From NCBI RefSeq assembly GCF_030812915.1, contig NZ_JAUSTQ010000009.1:1-64000 (forward strand): a stretch of 64,000 nucleotides of DNA, given 5' to 3'. A program made the translations under genes and the position numbers. Below the pieces are notes generated by a model. That model made no database searches. It was not told the origin of the DNA and saw only the letters and a program-made list of their open reading frames with translations. This DNA comes from Alkalibacillus salilacus (GTDB taxonomy: Bacteria; Bacillota; Bacilli; Bacillales; Alkalibacillaceae). Positions 9,484-17,623 of this stretch are shown here, one piece after another. The stretch's first letter is position 1, and each line of letters opens with the position of its first letter.

Positions 9484-10284
9484 ATGGAACAACATGTTCT
9501 TGGCTCTGACTGGCTAATTACCCCTGCTGGAGGAACATCAGGTGAGGCGTATTTAGCAGAAAATAGCCAAAATCAAAAGTTATTTCTAAAACGTAATTCA
9601 TCACCATTCCTAGCTATTTTGTCAGCAGAAGGAATTGTCCCTAAACTGGTATGGACAAAACGGTTGGCCGATGGGGATGTGATCACTGCCCAAAAATGGT
9701 TAGAGGGACGCGTTTTATCTAAAGGAGAAATGCAACAAGACACGGTCGTTCAACTAATGAGCAAAATCCATCATTCCTCTGAGATCTTACATTTGTTTAT
9801 GCGTATGGGCAAAAAACCTTTAGAACCATGGCATTTTCTTGTTCAATTACAGGAAAAAGCTCGATCGTTGTCGTCATCAGATAAAATGTTTATGAAACGT
9901 GTGACTCAATTCTTATCGAATCATGTTCATCATGTTGAAAACCAACGCAAGGTTGTATGTCATGCTGATGTTAATCATGAGAATTGGTTATTAGGTGAAG
10001 ATCACCATTTATACTTGATAGATTGGGATAATGCAGTATTAGCTGACCCGGCAATGGACTTGAGCATGATGCTCTATCAATATATTCCACGTTCGAACTG
10101 GGAAACATGGCTAGATCAATACGGCGTAACCCTTGATCAATCATTATTAGCTCGAATTCAATGGTATCGTGTAGCACAATCATTATCCTATTATTTATGG
10201 CACTTAGAGCAAAATGACTACCCAGAAAGCGAAAAGTGGAAAAAACAATTATTAAATGAACAATCACTGTTTATTGATCATTAA
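9484..10284 (+). CDS. ytmP: YtmP-like aminoglycoside phosphotransferase / choline kinase-fold protein
   Basis: 266 residues of the APH fold. The catalytic loop is CHADVNHENWLL (His-x-Asp-x4-Asn) near residue 160 and the metal-binding Asp is in LIDWDNA (~178-184). An N-terminal Lys in LFLKRNSS could contact ATP. The natural substrate of YtmP is unknown; there is no direct reason to call it a resistance enzyme. It lies just upstream of trmB, as in B. subtilis, but a terminator separates them here. Confidence 0.85.
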   Translation: MEQHVLGSDWLITPAGGTSGEAYLAENSQNQKLFLKRNSSPFLAILSAEGIVPKLVWTKRLADGDVITAQKWLEGRVLSKGEMQQDTVVQLMSKIHHSSEILHLFMRMGKKPLEPWHFLVQLQEKARSLSSSDKMFMKRVTQFLSNHVHHVENQRKVVCHADVNHENWLLGEDHHLYLIDWDNAVLADPAMDLSMMLYQYIPRSNWETWLDQYGVTLDQSLLARIQWYRVAQSLSYYLWHLEQNDYPESEKWKKQLLNEQSLFIDH

Positions 10285-10290
10285 AATATA

Positions 10291-10331
10291 ATCTATATCC
10301 TTGTTTTACAACTTGGATATAGATTTTTTTA
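10291..10331 (+). terminator. Terminator after ytmP
   Basis: Perfect 10-bp stem ATCTATATCC / GGATATAGAT with a 14-base loop, followed by seven T residues. The 3' arm also contributes to the -35 region of the trmB promoter candidate. Confidence 0.88.
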
Positions 10332-10340
10332 TTGTATAAT
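10313..10340 (+). promoter_or_regulatory. Candidate sigma-A promoter for trmB
   Basis: TTGGAT (10313-10318), 16-base spacer, TATAAT (10335-10340). The -10 is perfect. The -35 lies within the terminator's 3' arm, so the terminator and promoter overlap. Start site would fall about 35 bases before the trmB ATG. Confidence 0.6.
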
Positions 10341-10383
10341 AGAACTAGCTTAAATGAATGGAGTAAAAGGATAGGTGTAAACA

Positions 10384-11040
10384 ATGAGATTAAGAAATAA
10401 ACCATGGGCAGAAGACTATATTCATAATCATTCTCATATAGTTGAGCTAAATCCCTATGAACGAAAAGGGCAATGGCAAGAATTATTTGATCATCAACAA
10501 CCGCTAGCATTAGAAATTGGTACAGGTAAAGGACGTTTTATTGATGGCATGGCCAGACAACATCCTGAGATGAACTTCATTGGTATTGAGCGTGATAAGA
10601 ATGTTATTGTAAGCGCAATCGAAAAATTGAATGACCCTGAAGTTCATAACGCACAATTAATTCACGAAAATGCGAAAGATTTGAGAGATATGTTCGGTGA
10701 GAATGAAGTAGATTATTTATACTTGAATTTTTCTGATCCTTGGCCAAAAACTCGACATGAAAAGCGTCGGTTAACTTATTATACTTTCTTAGAACAGTAC
10801 CAAAACGTTTTAAAAGATGATGGCACGATCATTATGAAAACGGATAATCGTCAATTATTTGAGTATAGCTTAGTGAGTTTTTCACAGTTCGGTATGACAC
10901 TTCAAGAAGTTTCGCTTGATTTACATGCGACTGATGATGGGACTAATATTATGACAGAATATGAAGAGAAATTCTCTGAAAAAGGCCAAGTGATTTATCG
11001 TTGCAAAGCATCTTTTACAAATAATACAGATCTTAAATGA
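10384..11040 (+). CDS. trmB: tRNA (guanine-N7-)-methyltransferase
   Basis: 218 residues of the class I SAM-dependent TrmB family, which makes m7G46 in the tRNA variable loop. The SAM loop is LEIGTGKGRF (~42-51). The family signature NFSDPWPKTRHEKRRL (~118-133) carries the catalytic Asp and substrate-contact residues. The N terminus MRLRNKPWA is typical. It is separated by only 9 bases from ytnP and probably shares its transcript. Confidence 0.96.
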   Translation: MRLRNKPWAEDYIHNHSHIVELNPYERKGQWQELFDHQQPLALEIGTGKGRFIDGMARQHPEMNFIGIERDKNVIVSAIEKLNDPEVHNAQLIHENAKDLRDMFGENEVDYLYLNFSDPWPKTRHEKRRLTYYTFLEQYQNVLKDDGTIIMKTDNRQLFEYSLVSFSQFGMTLQEVSLDLHATDDGTNIMTEYEEKFSEKGQVIYRCKASFTNNTDLK

Positions 11041-11049
11041 GGTGACAGT

Positions 11050-11907
11050 ATGGAATCGATGACAATTGGACGAGCTCAATTAACATGGCTAAACGGTGGG
11101 GTAACCCATATGGATGGAGGCGCCATGTTCGGAGTTGTTCCTTATCCACTATGGACGAAGAAGTATCCACCTAATGACAAGCAACAAATCGAACTCAGAT
11201 GTGACCCGATTTTATTACAAGTCGACGGCTATAATATGTTGATTGAGTCAGGGATTGGTTTTGGTAAGCTGAATGATAAATTAAAACGTAACTTCGGTGT
11301 ACTTGAAGAATCGAAGGTGTTATCTTCTCTAGCCCAATTGGATCTCTCAGCTGAATCTATAGATACGATTTTAATGACGCATCTTCATTTTGATCATGCG
11401 AGTGGATTAACCTATCGTGATGAGCAGGGTGAACTTCAGCCGACTTTTCCTAATGCGACAATTATTACCTCACAAGTAGAGTGGGATGAAATGAGAGAGC
11501 CGAATATGCGGTCTAAAAATACATATTGGCAAGAAAATTGGGAGCCCATTCAACATCAAGTTCAAACATTTGCTGGACGATATGATGTCTTGCCTAGTTT
11601 AACTATGACTCATACGAGTGGGCATAGTCATGGTCATAGTGTTATTCATTACAAAGACGATCTTGATCGTTTCATTCATATGGCTGACTTAATGCCAACA
11701 CATGCTCACCAAAATCCTTTGTGGGTCTTGGCTTATGATGATTATCCAGTCACAAGTGTTCATGAAAAACAGGCACTCTTAAATGAGGCGTATGAAACGA
11801 ATCGTTGGTTTGTTTTTTATCATGATGCGTATTACCGCGCGCTTCGTTTCGATGAGAATCAATCGATTTCAGACTATGTAGAACGAGAACGTTATGCCTA
11901 CGAATGA
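11050..11907 (+). CDS. ytnP: YtnP-like metallo-beta-lactamase-fold lactonase
   Basis: 285 residues. Zinc-binding motif [11 protein letters not shown] (HxHxDH, ~116-126), a second His in [10 protein letters not shown] (~192-201) and Asp in HMADLMPTH complete the dinuclear site. The family includes AHL lactonases; B. subtilis YtnP is reported to quench quorum or autoregulator signals. The ATG has a GAGGTGA site just after the trmB stop. A lactone substrate is inferred from the family. Confidence 0.86.
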   Translation: MESMTIGRAQLTWLNGGVTHMDGGAMFGVVPYPLWTKKYPPNDKQQIELRCDPILLQVDGYNMLIESGIGFGKLNDKLKRNFGVLEESKVLSSLAQLDLSAESIDTILMTHLHFDHASGLTYRDEQGELQPTFPNATIITSQVEWDEMREPNMRSKNTYWQENWEPIQHQVQTFAGRYDVLPSLTMTHTSGHSHGHSVIHYKDDLDRFIHMADLMPTHAHQNPLWVLAYDDYPVTSVHEKQALLNEAYETNRWFVFYHDAYYRALRFDENQSISDYVERERYAYE

Positions 11908-11962
11908 TGATCTATATTAAAATTAGGTTATGTTAAAGTTCAGTCAAATGACAAAGCACTGA

Positions 11963-12292
11963 GTTGTTGAATTGTGAGGAGCGAAGGTGGCGACTCCTGG
12001 TCGACTAAAAGCGGTCACGTCCTGTGACCAACGTCGACATTAGGCCGTCCGGGCCGTCACGGGAATAGCACGAGTCTCGAGACCCCCAGAGGCCCACAGG
12101 ATGTGGGTCACTTCGGCGTTTGTGATTGACGTCCGGCACTTAGCCGAAGTTCCTTTAGTTGCCGAGGAGGCTCGAGCCGTGCCCCTGCATAGAAAACACT
12201 GTGAAAAACGAACGTAGTGAGATTGAGCAGATGTTGCACTTGTGCCCTATGGGTAAAAGCGTCCACCGAGAGCGGATCACAATTTCAACAAC
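11963..12292 (+). repeat. Dispersed GC-rich structured repeat, copy 1 (largest, three accessory inserts)
   Basis: 330-bp intergenic element after ytnP. Terminal arms GTTGTTGAATTGTGA and TCACAATTTCAACAAC are near-perfect inverted repeats. Inside are the shared core blocks GGTGGCGACTCCTG, GTCTCGAGACC, GAGGAGGCTCGAGCCGTGC and AGCGTCCACC. Relative to copies 3 and 4 it has a ~60-bp insert (GTCGAC-flanked hairpin GGTCAC-GTCCT-GTGACC), an apical insert with hairpins GCCCAC-AGGAT-GTGGGT and ACTTCGGC / GCCGAAGT, and a third insert before AGCGTCC. A further outer pair, TGTTAAAGT (11931-11939) and ACTTTAACA (12295-12303), encloses it. No coding potential is apparent. This element fills the 472-base gap between ytnP and ytzB. 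Confidence 0.9.
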
Positions 12293-12320
12293 GGACTTTA
12301 ACAGAGACTAAAATTAAAAT

Positions 12321-12367
12321 AACCCTCAGTTCAAATCTGTTTTAAACAGTCATGAACTGGGGGTTAA
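12321..12367 (-). terminator. Terminator after ytzB
   Basis: 13-bp stem AACCCTCAGTTCA / TGAACTGGGGGTT with one G-T mismatch and a second hairpin (CTGTTT/AAACAG) in the loop. On the minus strand it is followed by an AT-rich tail with short T runs. Confidence 0.7.
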
Positions 12368-12379
12368 TCGTTTGTGTAC

Positions 12380-12697
12380 TTAAGATTCAATTAATTTATA
12401 CCTGTCTAGAATCTGGCCAGTAGTAGCATCCGCAACAAATTGATGTTGTTCTGTCTTTCCGTCAATTGTTCGAGACACGCCACCTTCATAAACTTGGAAA
12501 GATTGTCCGTTATGGTCATAAGCTTTCTTGTCCATTAAAATCCAAGATCCACTAATAGGCCCTGATTGTTTAAATTCTTCTTTTACTCGATTTAATGCCA
12601 CCTCAGGCACTAACCATTGATCTTTTACTTTTTTACCAACTATTGTTCCGACGGCAATGCCAACAGTTGCAGGCACAACTAGTTTATACCATTTCAT
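12380..12697 (-). CDS. ytzB: YtzB-like PepSY-domain membrane-anchored protein
   Basis: 105 residues. An N-terminal hydrophobic stretch (VVPATVGIAVGTIVG, ~8-22) is a likely membrane anchor. The rest resembles a PepSY domain (FVADATTGQILDRY near the C terminus), a fold found in peptidase propeptides and cell-surface regulators. It is divergent from the ytoP aminopeptidase gene, as in B. subtilis. Its role is unknown; modulation of a protease is inference. Confidence 0.78.
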   Translation of the reverse strand: MKWYKLVVPATVGIAVGTIVGKKVKDQWLVPEVALNRVKEEFKQSGPISGSWILMDKKAYDHNGQSFQVYEGGVSRTIDGKTEQHQFVADATTGQILDRYKLIES

Positions 12698-12833
12698 GTA
12701 AAATCACTCCATTAATAAGTCATTTTACCTTATTATAACGACTGTATAATGGAAAAGGAAATAAAATGTGATGGATTATCAAAAATTTTCTGTTAAAATA
12801 AAAGAGGATTCTATTATGCTTGGAGTGATAATC

Positions 12834-13901
12834 TTGAATCAAGAGACAAAAGAAATGTTTAAAACGTTAACAGAACTTCCAGGGGCACCGGGTCACGAAC
12901 ATGAAGTTCGTCAGTTTATGCGACAAGAATTACATAAATATTCTGATGAAGTTGTTCAAGACCGTTTAGGTGGTGTCTTTGGTGTACGTCATGGCGAAGG
13001 ACCTAAAGTTATGGTTGCAGGCCACATGGATGAGGTAGGGTTCATGGTGACCCAAGTGACTAAGAACGGTATGTTACGCTTCCAAACCTTAGGTGGCTGG
13101 TGGAGTCAAGTTATGCTTGCGCAACGTGTTCAAGTGATGACAGACCATGGACCTGTTACAGGTGTGATTGGTTCAACACCACCGCATAACTTAACACCAG
13201 AACAACGGAAGAAACCAATGGAAGTTAAAGATATGTTAATTGATATTGGTGCAGATGATGAAGAAGATGTGAAGCGAATTGGAGTTAAGCCAGGGCAACC
13301 GATTGTTCCTGTTTGCCCATTCACTGAAATGGCAAATGAAAAGAAAGTGATGGCAAAAGCTTGGGATAATCGTTATGGCTGTGGTTTATCGATTGAACTA
13401 TTAAAAGAATTACAAGGTGAGAGCTTGAACCATACGCTCTATTCAGGTGCAACCGTGCAAGAAGAAGTAGGACTTCGCGGTGCTCAAGTGGCTGCGAATA
13501 TGATTGATCCGGATTTGTTTTTTGCATTAGATGCATCACCGGCAAATGATATGGAAGGTGATGACAAAGAGTTTGGTCAATTAGGCAAAGGTGCATTATT
13601 ACGTATTTTCGACCGAACAATGATTACACATCGTGGTATGCGTGAATTCATTCTTGATACCGCAGAATCTAAGGATATTCCATATCAGTACTTCATTTCG
13701 CAGGGTGGAACTGATGCAGGTCGAGTACACACTTCAAACGATGGTGTGCCATCAGCAGTGGTAGGTATTTGTTCCCGTTATATTCATACAAGCTCATCTA
13801 TGATTCATATTGATGATTATGCTGCAGCCAAAGAATTATTAACAAACTTGGTTAAATCCATTGACCAATCAACTGTCGATTCGATCAAACAAAATAGCTA
13901 A
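12834..13901 (+). CDS. ytoP: M42-family glutamyl aminopeptidase YtoP
   Basis: 355 residues from TTG 12834, close to the ~357 typical of the family. Metal and catalytic residues visible in order: AGHMDEVG (His, Asp), AWDNRYGC (bridging Asp), QEEVGLRG (catalytic Glu pair), ALDASPAND (Asp) and a C-terminal [12 protein letters not shown] (His). M42 enzymes are cytoplasmic tetrahedral dinuclear zinc aminopeptidases. Start choice: TTG 12834 has GGAG 8 bases upstream and gives the usual N terminus; ATG 12816, 8 bases after AGAGG, would add six residues and cannot be excluded. Confidence 0.92.
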   Translation: MNQETKEMFKTLTELPGAPGHEHEVRQFMRQELHKYSDEVVQDRLGGVFGVRHGEGPKVMVAGHMDEVGFMVTQVTKNGMLRFQTLGGWWSQVMLAQRVQVMTDHGPVTGVIGSTPPHNLTPEQRKKPMEVKDMLIDIGADDEEDVKRIGVKPGQPIVPVCPFTEMANEKKVMAKAWDNRYGCGLSIELLKELQGESLNHTLYSGATVQEEVGLRGAQVAANMIDPDLFFALDASPANDMEGDDKEFGQLGKGALLRIFDRTMITHRGMREFILDTAESKDIPYQYFISQGGTDAGRVHTSNDGVPSAVVGICSRYIHTSSSMIHIDDYAAAKELLTNLVKSIDQSTVDSIKQNS

Positions 13902-13911
13902 AATTTATATA

Positions 13912-13939
13912 TTGACAATCTTTATGCGCACGTTAAAAT
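13912..13939 (+). promoter_or_regulatory. Promoter-like sequence pointing into a hairpin and antisense to ytoQ
   Basis: A consensus -35 (TTGACA, 13912-13917), 16-base spacer and TAAAAT (13934-13939). Transcription would start at about 13946, inside the left arm of the terminator hairpin, and could run antisense into ytoQ. Whether it is used is unknown. Confidence 0.4.
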
Positions 13940-13940
13940 A

Positions 13941-13971
13941 AGAGAGATGAACTAAAATTGTTCATCTCTCT
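13941..13971. terminator. Convergent terminator between ytoP and ytoQ
   Basis: Inverted repeat AGAGAGATGAAC / GTTCATCTCTCT (12 bp) with a 7-base loop. The flanking T runs are short in both directions, so efficiency is uncertain. Confidence 0.7.
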
Positions 13972-13983
13972 ATTTATAAGAGG

Positions 13984-14424
13984 CTATTTAAATGTATAAA
14001 CGAGTACATCTAAAGCTTGATCAATGGTTTCAACCGTTACATTAGCTTTGTTAGATAATTCTTTTAAAGGATGTACTAATGATTCAGGTCGAATCAGAAT
14101 CAGAGGCTTGTTTAATCCAATGGCTATTCCAGCGTCCATAGCTGTATTCCATTGTTTATAAGATTCCCCAAAAAGAGCGATTACGGCATCTGCTTGTTGC
14201 ATCATTAATTGTGTTCTAAAGTTATTGATGCTTGATGCTGCATCGTCTCGGTCAATTTGGTTAGGTTGTTGACCTAATATTTGTTCACCAATGTCATCAG
14301 ATAAATCATGATTTTCTTGGGGACCTGAAAATTTTAAATCTAAATCATGTTGCTTGGCTTTCGATTTTAATTGATCACGCCAATCATCATGAATTTGACC
14401 AGCTAAATAGATTGATAAAGTCAT
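13984..14424 (-). CDS. ytoQ: YtoQ family protein
   Basis: 146 residues with the N-terminal SIYLAGQIHDDWRDQL and the ALFGESYKQWNTAMDAGIA block, which match the YtoQ family (about 148 residues). The fold resembles nucleoside 2-deoxyribosyltransferase-like Rossmannoid proteins, but no activity is established. Soluble. It is transcribed towards ytoP. ATG follows AAGGAGG. Confidence 0.85.
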   Translation of the reverse strand: MTLSIYLAGQIHDDWRDQLKSKAKQHDLDLKFSGPQENHDLSDDIGEQILGQQPNQIDRDDAASSINNFRTQLMMQQADAVIALFGESYKQWNTAMDAGIAIGLNKPLILIRPESLVHPLKELSNKANVTVETIDQALDVLVYTFK

Positions 14425-14526
14425 TTAATATCCTCCTTGTAGAGATTGATGTTATCATTAATAATGAATAGAGAAAATTCATTTGTCAAATAACTTAATA
14501 GAAAACTAGTTTCGGAGGGAAATGAA

Positions 14527-15024
14527 TTGAAGAGAATTGCAGGAATCGGGATTGTATTACTTGGTTTCGTCTTAGGGGCTTGTTCACCTTCAATGGATGA
14601 AGCATTTAATGAAGCCGAAAATAATGTTAAAGAGACGTTTTTATCGTCTGATACAAAAGAAACAAATGAGAGCTTCGATCAATTTGATATTTATAAACCA
14701 GAAGAATTAGAAGTACGTGAACAAAATAAAAGTAATGTTGTCTTTCAAGAAGATGATCAATCGTATGTATTGTTCATTAATGAATTTGAAGCACCGAATA
14801 GTAAATGGTTCTATAATCAAATTGAAAATAAAGGGCTCTATCTAAAAACATTTGAAACTGAGGATGCATTTGCATACTTACAAGCAAAAGAATACGATGA
14901 AGAACGTTATGAAATCCATGTAGGCATTGGCGGAATTAAGATGTCAACAGTTTCAAGTGTAAGTGATATTGAAGAAGATATTACGATGATGATCGAGATG
15001 ATTGAATCTGTAAATCAACAATAA
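14527..15024 (+). CDS. Small lipoprotein of unknown function
   Basis: 165 residues. The signal peptide MKRIAGIGIVLLGFVLGAC ends in a lipobox (LGAC, Cys19), so the mature protein should be lipid-anchored outside the membrane. The mature part is acidic, with no family I recognise. The TTG start is supported by GGAGGG 7 bases upstream. It lies directly upstream of the PfoR-like membrane protein gene (short gap, same strand), so a functional link is possible but only inferred. Confidence 0.8.
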   Translation: MKRIAGIGIVLLGFVLGACSPSMDEAFNEAENNVKETFLSSDTKETNESFDQFDIYKPEELEVREQNKSNVVFQEDDQSYVLFINEFEAPNSKWFYNQIENKGLYLKTFETEDAFAYLQAKEYDEERYEIHVGIGGIKMSTVSSVSDIEEDITMMIEMIESVNQQ

Positions 15025-15045
15025 TCCTACTCGGAGGTTATGGTC

Positions 15046-16068
15046 TTGAAGCAATTTTTGGAGCGTAAAGGTGTTCATCCATCTATCCATCAGTATGTTC
15101 TAACATCCTTAAGCTATATGGCTTTAGGTTTATTTGCGTCACTCATTATTGGTACGATTTTTCAAACACTAGGTAATGAAGTGCCTTTTTTACCTCAGGC
15201 TTTTGTAGATATTGGTGATTTTGCGATCCAACCTATTATATACGGTGGAGCGATTGGAATTGCTATTGCTCATGGTTTAAAAGCGCCACCACTCGTATTG
15301 TATAGTGCGTTATTTGCTGGAAGTTATGCTGCTGAAATTGGCGGTGGCCCTGCTGGAAGCTTTCTTGCTGCCCTAGTTGCTGTTGAAATCGGGAAACTAA
15401 TTAGTAAAGAGACGAAGTTAGACATAGTTCTAACCCCGTTGCTAACGATCTTAGTAGGTTTCGTCGTAGCATCCACAGTTGGTCCGCCAATTTCAGCTAT
15501 GCTCGAAGGCTTTGGTTCGATTATTAATTGGGCAACAGATCTAAGACCATTTCTCATGGGAATGATTGTAGCAGCTTTAATGGGATTGGCTTTAACAGCC
15601 CCTATATCAAGTGTCGCAATTGCTGTTATGTTAGATCTTCAAGGGTTAGCTGCTGGTGCAGCAACTGTTGGATGTGCAGCTCAAATGATTGGTTTTGCGG
15701 TAAGCAGTTACCGAGAAAATGGTTTTGGCGGGCTCATTTCGCAAGGTGTGGGAACTTCCATGCTTCAAATTGCTAATATCGTTCGAAAACCGATTTTACT
15801 TATTCCTCCAACTGTAGCAGGAATGGTGTTGGCCCCAGTAGCAACAGTTTGGCTAGAGTTGGAAAATAATGCGATTGGTGCAGGTATGGGAACTAGTGGA
15901 TTAGTCGGTCCGATTATGTTAGTTGAAACAATGGGATCATCGGCACAACTTTTATGGGTGATTATCTTGTTGTTGATTGTCTTACCAGGACTCATTAGTT
16001 TAATATTATCTGAATGGTTAAGAAAGAAAGGTCTTATTCAAGATGGAGATATGAGACTTGATGCATAA
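15046..16068 (+). CDS. PTS EIIC-like membrane protein (PTS_EIIC_2 / PfoR family)
   Basis: 340-residue polytopic protein with about 8-10 hydrophobic segments and glycine-rich stretches (EIGGGPAGSFLAALVAVEIG, GMGTSGLVGPIML) typical of the PfoR-like EIIC_2 family. No EIIA or EIIB domain is fused or nearby. Known members include Clostridium PfoR, linked to toxin regulation, but transport function is not proved. ATG 15040 is only 2 bases from GGAGG, while TTG 15046 is 8 bases away and is preferred. Confidence 0.8.
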   Translation: MKQFLERKGVHPSIHQYVLTSLSYMALGLFASLIIGTIFQTLGNEVPFLPQAFVDIGDFAIQPIIYGGAIGIAIAHGLKAPPLVLYSALFAGSYAAEIGGGPAGSFLAALVAVEIGKLISKETKLDIVLTPLLTILVGFVVASTVGPPISAMLEGFGSIINWATDLRPFLMGMIVAALMGLALTAPISSVAIAVMLDLQGLAAGAATVGCAAQMIGFAVSSYRENGFGGLISQGVGTSMLQIANIVRKPILLIPPTVAGMVLAPVATVWLELENNAIGAGMGTSGLVGPIMLVETMGSSAQLLWVIILLLIVLPGLISLILSEWLRKKGLIQDGDMRLDA

Positions 16069-16143
16069 TCCCCGTGACTTTGCTAACCAATAGTGACATG
16101 GTAAAATGTTGAGTGATGTGCTTCAATAATGGGGTGAAATATA

Positions 16144-16956
16144 ATGAAAATGACTAGTATTAAAATGATGAAAATGCTAGAAGAACGTTTTAATTTTGCA
16201 GAATGGAAAACAACATTTAATAAAGATGAAGATACATTTCGTATTGAATGGAAGCATAGTGAGCAAGGTGTCACTATTTCGTTACCTGGCGTTATTTCCA
16301 AATGGGAAAACCGCGGTGAAGAGGCTATTAACGAACTGGTCTCGCATATAAGTGAAGCTTTAACGATTATGAATGAAGATCAAACATTAGAAGGAAAGGA
16401 AAGCCAAATCTTTCCGGTCATTCGAGCAGGATCTTTTGCAACGGAATCTAATGAAGGAGTTCCACTAATTTATACGGATCATACGGCTGAGACTCGAATT
16501 TATTATGCAATTGATTTGGGTCAATCTTATCGATTGATTGATCAGAATATGATGACAAAAGAAAATTGGACAAAGGATCGTATTCACGAAGTGGCCATGT
16601 TTAATATTCGACGTTTATCAACGGACATGAAACAAGATGATGTGGCTGGAAATACATTTTATTTTCTTTCTACGAATGATGGTTATGATGCCAGCCGAAT
16701 ATTGAATGAAGCATTGATAGAAGAAATGCGAGCAACTACAGAAGGTGAGCTTGCAGTGGGTGTCCCTCATCAAGATGTGTTAATTTTTGCGGATATTCAT
16801 AATAAAATGGGCTATGATGTACTGGCACAAATGATGATGCAATTTTTCGCAGAAGGTCGAATTCCAATTACGTCACTACCGTTCTTATATGAGGGTGACC
16901 AGTTAGAACCGATCTTCATATTAGCTCAGAAAAAACCTGATAGTGATAAGGAGTAG
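16144..16956 (+). CDS. ytpQ: YtpQ, DUF1444 / UPF0354 family protein
   Basis: 270 residues matching the DUF1444 family in length and in position just before ytpR. Conserved-looking blocks include IFPVIRAGSF and LSTNDGYDASRILN. No signal peptide. Biochemical role unknown. ATG 16144 has a GGGGTGA site. The next gene, ytpR, starts 5 bases after its stop, so the two form a unit. Confidence 0.87.
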   Translation: MKMTSIKMMKMLEERFNFAEWKTTFNKDEDTFRIEWKHSEQGVTISLPGVISKWENRGEEAINELVSHISEALTIMNEDQTLEGKESQIFPVIRAGSFATESNEGVPLIYTDHTAETRIYYAIDLGQSYRLIDQNMMTKENWTKDRIHEVAMFNIRRLSTDMKQDDVAGNTFYFLSTNDGYDASRILNEALIEEMRATTEGELAVGVPHQDVLIFADIHNKMGYDVLAQMMMQFFAEGRIPITSLPFLYEGDQLEPIFILAQKKPDSDKE

Positions 16957-16961
16957 AAGCG

Positions 16962-17579
16962 ATGCAAGTTGTATATAACCGACAAGGTATAGGTGATGTT
17001 TTATTATTAACCTTACACCAAACCGACGCTAAAACAATTGTTGAAGAATATGGGGATGTGACTCGAATAGCATTAGCTGATTCAGGTGAAGCAGTTGCTT
17101 ATAATATCTTTAATGCTTCAGACTACATTGACATCAATCATTATGAGTTGCTAAATATTGATCAAGACTTTGTTGAGCAAGTGAATCACATTTTTAACAA
17201 CAATGGATTAAATGAAACACTTAATATTGACGTATCACCGAAATTTGTTGTCGGAAAAATTGATTCCATAGATCAACATGACGATTCTGATAAATTAAGT
17301 GTTTGCCAAGTTGATGTCGGTGAAGAGACTTTGCAGATTGTTTGTGGAGCACCGAATGTAACTGAAGGACAGAAGGTTGTTGTAGCAAAAGTAGGCGCAT
17401 TCATGCCTAGTGGCTTAGAGATTAAAGATTCAGAGCTACGTGGTGTTAAATCAACAGGTATGATTTGTGCTGCAAGAGAATTAAATTTACCGAATGCACC
17501 ACAGGAAAAAGGTATCTTAGTTTTGAATGATCAAGAAAAAGTTGGCAATCCGTTCACATTAAGTATGTATCAAGCTTAG
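16962..17579 (+). CDS. ytpR: YtpR, DUF4479 plus tRNA-binding (EMAP/OB) domain protein
   Basis: 205 residues. The N-terminal half (~1-85) is a DUF4479-type region; the C-terminal half (~90-200) is a tRNA-binding OB fold like that of PheT, with DKLSVCQVDVG, IVCGAPNV, and LRGVKSTGMICAARELNL. Likely binds tRNA or another nucleic acid; no catalytic site is evident. RBS AAGGAG overlaps the end of ytpQ. Confidence 0.9.
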   Translation: MQVVYNRQGIGDVLLLTLHQTDAKTIVEEYGDVTRIALADSGEAVAYNIFNASDYIDINHYELLNIDQDFVEQVNHIFNNNGLNETLNIDVSPKFVVGKIDSIDQHDDSDKLSVCQVDVGEETLQIVCGAPNVTEGQKVVVAKVGAFMPSGLEIKDSELRGVKSTGMICAARELNLPNAPQEKGILVLNDQEKVGNPFTLSMYQA

Positions 17580-17623
17580 TTAATGTTTGAAGTGTTATTG
17601 CGAATGAGGGGAGGGGTCTACTC

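Noticed and set aside
11963-12292. Insertion sequence or integron-like element
   Set aside because: Terminal inverted repeats exist, but there is no transposase ORF and no target duplication could be recognised at any of the four copies.
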